Shown here piece after piece: positions 62,955-64,000 of a stretch of DNA of 64,000 nucleotides. Each line of letters starts with the position of its first letter. Within the stretch, counting starts at the first letter, position 1. The translations under genes were made by a program, and so were the position numbers. This stretch comes from Lysobacter antibioticus (GTDB lineage: Bacteria > Pseudomonadota > Gammaproteobacteria > Xanthomonadales > Xanthomonadaceae): positions 1-64,000 of the forward strand of contig NZ_JMTZ01000021.1 in NCBI RefSeq assembly GCF_000731095.1. The letters are read 5' to 3'. The notes beneath the pieces were generated by a model. It was not told the origin of the DNA, did not search any database, and worked only from the letters and a program-made list of their open reading frames with translations.

Positions 62955-63098
62955 CGATCGCGGCTCGCGCCGCTCCTACCCAAGAGCAAGAGTCAGTCGA
63001 GTCCAGCCGAAGCGCCTTGTAGGAGCTGCGCAAGCTGCGACCGCGAATCCGCAACTACGACGCGACTGAGAGGACGCGGTCGCGGCTTGCGCCGCGCC
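62955..63098. repeat. Three GTAGGAGC-family arms
   Basis: Arms at 62955-62980 (CGCGGCTCGCGCCGCTCCTA), 63019-63042 (GTAGGAGCTGCGCAAGCTGC) and 63078-63098 (GGTCGCGGCTTGCGCCGCGC). The first two face each other and can pair. They fill the gap between alkB and the GH16 gene. Confidence 0.8.
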
Positions 63099-63154
63099 GG
63101 CCCAAGAGGTTGGATCAGCCGAAGCCCTTCCGGCCTTGCGGCCGAACGACTCCG

Positions 63155-64000
63155 CTACGGCCGCTGCCAGGCGCGGACGTAGTCGACCCAGGTGATCGCC
63201 GATTGGGTCGTCGCAGCGGGCGGTTTGCCGGCGTAGACGAAATGGTCGAGCAGGATCGAGGTTTCGATCTGGCTGACGTTGGCGGTGGTGCGCACCAGTT
63301 GGCCGTCGATGTAGAAGCGCGTCGCATCGGGGGCGATGTCGGCGCCGTAGACGTGATAGCCGGCGCTCGGGTCGAAGCTGGTGGTGTGGATGTAGCTGTC
63401 CAACTGCTCGATGCCGTTCTTGATCACGTACTGGTTCAAGTACAGCCGGCTTTTGTTGTCGGAGTAGTACTCGAACACATCGGTCTCGTTCCACTGCTGC
63501 GCGCCCGGTGCCTGGAAAGTCCAGAACGCGGGCCAGAAGCCGGCCGCCGCCGGTAGTTTCATGCGCGCTTCGATGAAGCCGTAACGGAAGTTGTAGCGTT
63601 TGTGCGAGGACAGCAGGCACGAGGTCCAGTCGTAGCTGCGGCCCGAAGGCGAGCGCACGCTCTCGCGCTTGGCGAGCATCGACAGCACGCCGTTGCTCAC
63701 CGAGCAGTTCTTGCCCTGGTTCCATTCCAATTGCTGATTGCCGGGGTTGCCGTGGCCGTGGTCGGCTTCGGCGGAAGAGTCGTCGGCCCAACGATTCCAA
63801 TCGACGACGCTGCCGTCGAATTCGTCGCCGAAGCGATACACCCAGTTCGTGCCGGCGCCGAGCGGACGCGTCGCGGTGGGGTCGGTGACCGGCGCCGCGG
63901 TTACGCTGAAACTGCGTTGCGGCGCCAGATCGGTCCAGCGCCCGTTGGCGTAGTAGGAAACCCAGTAACGATATTGGCCGGCCGGGAAGCGGCCGCTGCC
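63155..64000 (-). CDS. Secreted GH16 beta-glucanase (5' end outside window)
   Basis: The frame is open to the right edge, so the N-terminus is missing; 281 codons plus stop are present. The visible N-terminal part (YRYWVSYYANGRWTDLAPQ) resembles a carbohydrate-binding or linker module. The GH16 domain begins YRFGDEFDGSVVDWNRW and has the catalytic ExDxxE motif in WNETDVFEYYSD (nucleophile and acid/base Glu), plus GFWPAFWTF. It likely cuts beta-1,3- or mixed-linked glucans, or algal galactans. Signal peptide not visible here. Confidence 0.85.
   Translation of the reverse strand, partial: GSGRFPAGQYRYWVSYYANGRWTDLAPQRSFSVTAAPVTDPTATRPLGAGTNWVYRFGDEFDGSVVDWNRWADDSSAEADHGHGNPGNQQLEWNQGKNCSVSNGVLSMLAKRESVRSPSGRSYDWTSCLLSSHKRYNFRYGFIEARMKLPAAAGFWPAFWTFQAPGAQQWNETDVFEYYSDNKSRLYLNQYVIKNGIEQLDSYIHTTSFDPSAGYHVYGADIAPDATRFYIDGQLVRTTANVSQIETSILLDHFVYAGKPPAATTQSAITWVDYVRAWQRP

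Overview
The window is a 64 kb piece of a high-GC gammaproteobacterial chromosome of the Xanthomonadaceae, most likely a Lysobacter. This is an inference from four things: trpE is separate from trpGDC next to a Clp-type Crp regulator and speD; a lipopolysaccharide island lies between cystathionine gamma-lyase (metB) and etfA, the classic Xanthomonas position; there are many lytic or secreted enzymes (GH71, GH16, an M23 peptidase with BTRD repeats, reprolysin-like lipoproteins); and short interspersed repeats of the GTAGGAGCGG, CCCTCTCCCG and CCCCCTTT types are abundant.

Layout. 0.4-3 kb: lipid kinase, then trpE preceded by a tryptophan-rich leader peptide. 3-9 kb: six tandem 128-bp palindromic repeats, an ABM protein, an OmpR-type two-component system and a GH71 alpha-1,3-glucanase. 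9-13.3 kb: a second trp leader, trpG, trpD, an ABM-fold gene, trpC and a HAD phosphatase. 13.4-18 kb: GNAT, clp, speD, coq7 and a GlcF-like iron-sulfur protein. 18-19 kb: rplM-rpsI, tRNA-Gln(CTG) and four consecutive hairpin terminators. 19-23 kb: GNAT, ECF sigma factor and a membrane Ser/Thr kinase with TPR-like repeats. 23.4-30 kb: M23 endopeptidase, fumarylacetoacetase-maiA (tyrosine breakdown), pilU, and a lipoprotein plus coiled-coil pair. 30-34 kb: DUF465 protein and the reverse transsulfuration pair cystathionine beta-synthase and gamma-lyase. 33.8-41 kb: ABC-type O-antigen export (wzm, wzt) converging on a methyltransferase-glycosyltransferase, a glycosyltransferase, an epimerase and an acyltransferase. 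41-48 kb: etfBA, hexose mutarotase, manC, an ATP-grasp protein and a two-subunit CoA transferase. 48.6-60.4 kb: five tandem paralogous lipoproteins with reprolysin-like domains and FG-GAP/VCBS repeats. 60.4-64 kb: ETF-ubiquinone oxidoreductase, AlkB and a partial GH16 enzyme.

How the parts connect. trpE, trpG, trpD and trpC form one pathway in two transcription units. Their leader regions are duplicates with the same spacing (106 nt from leader ATG to the next GTG, 38 nt overlap), which suggests shared tryptophan-codon control. EtfA, EtfB and the ETF dehydrogenase form one electron-transfer chain in two loci. Wzm, Wzt, the glycosyltransferases, ManC and the epimerase are consistent with surface polysaccharide assembly.

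The most unusual element is the five-gene protease array. The first copy has an intact HExxHxxGxxH site. In the other four the catalytic Glu is Gln, Val, Gln and Gln while all three zinc-ligand histidines remain, so this looks like one active protease followed by an operon of pseudoproteases.
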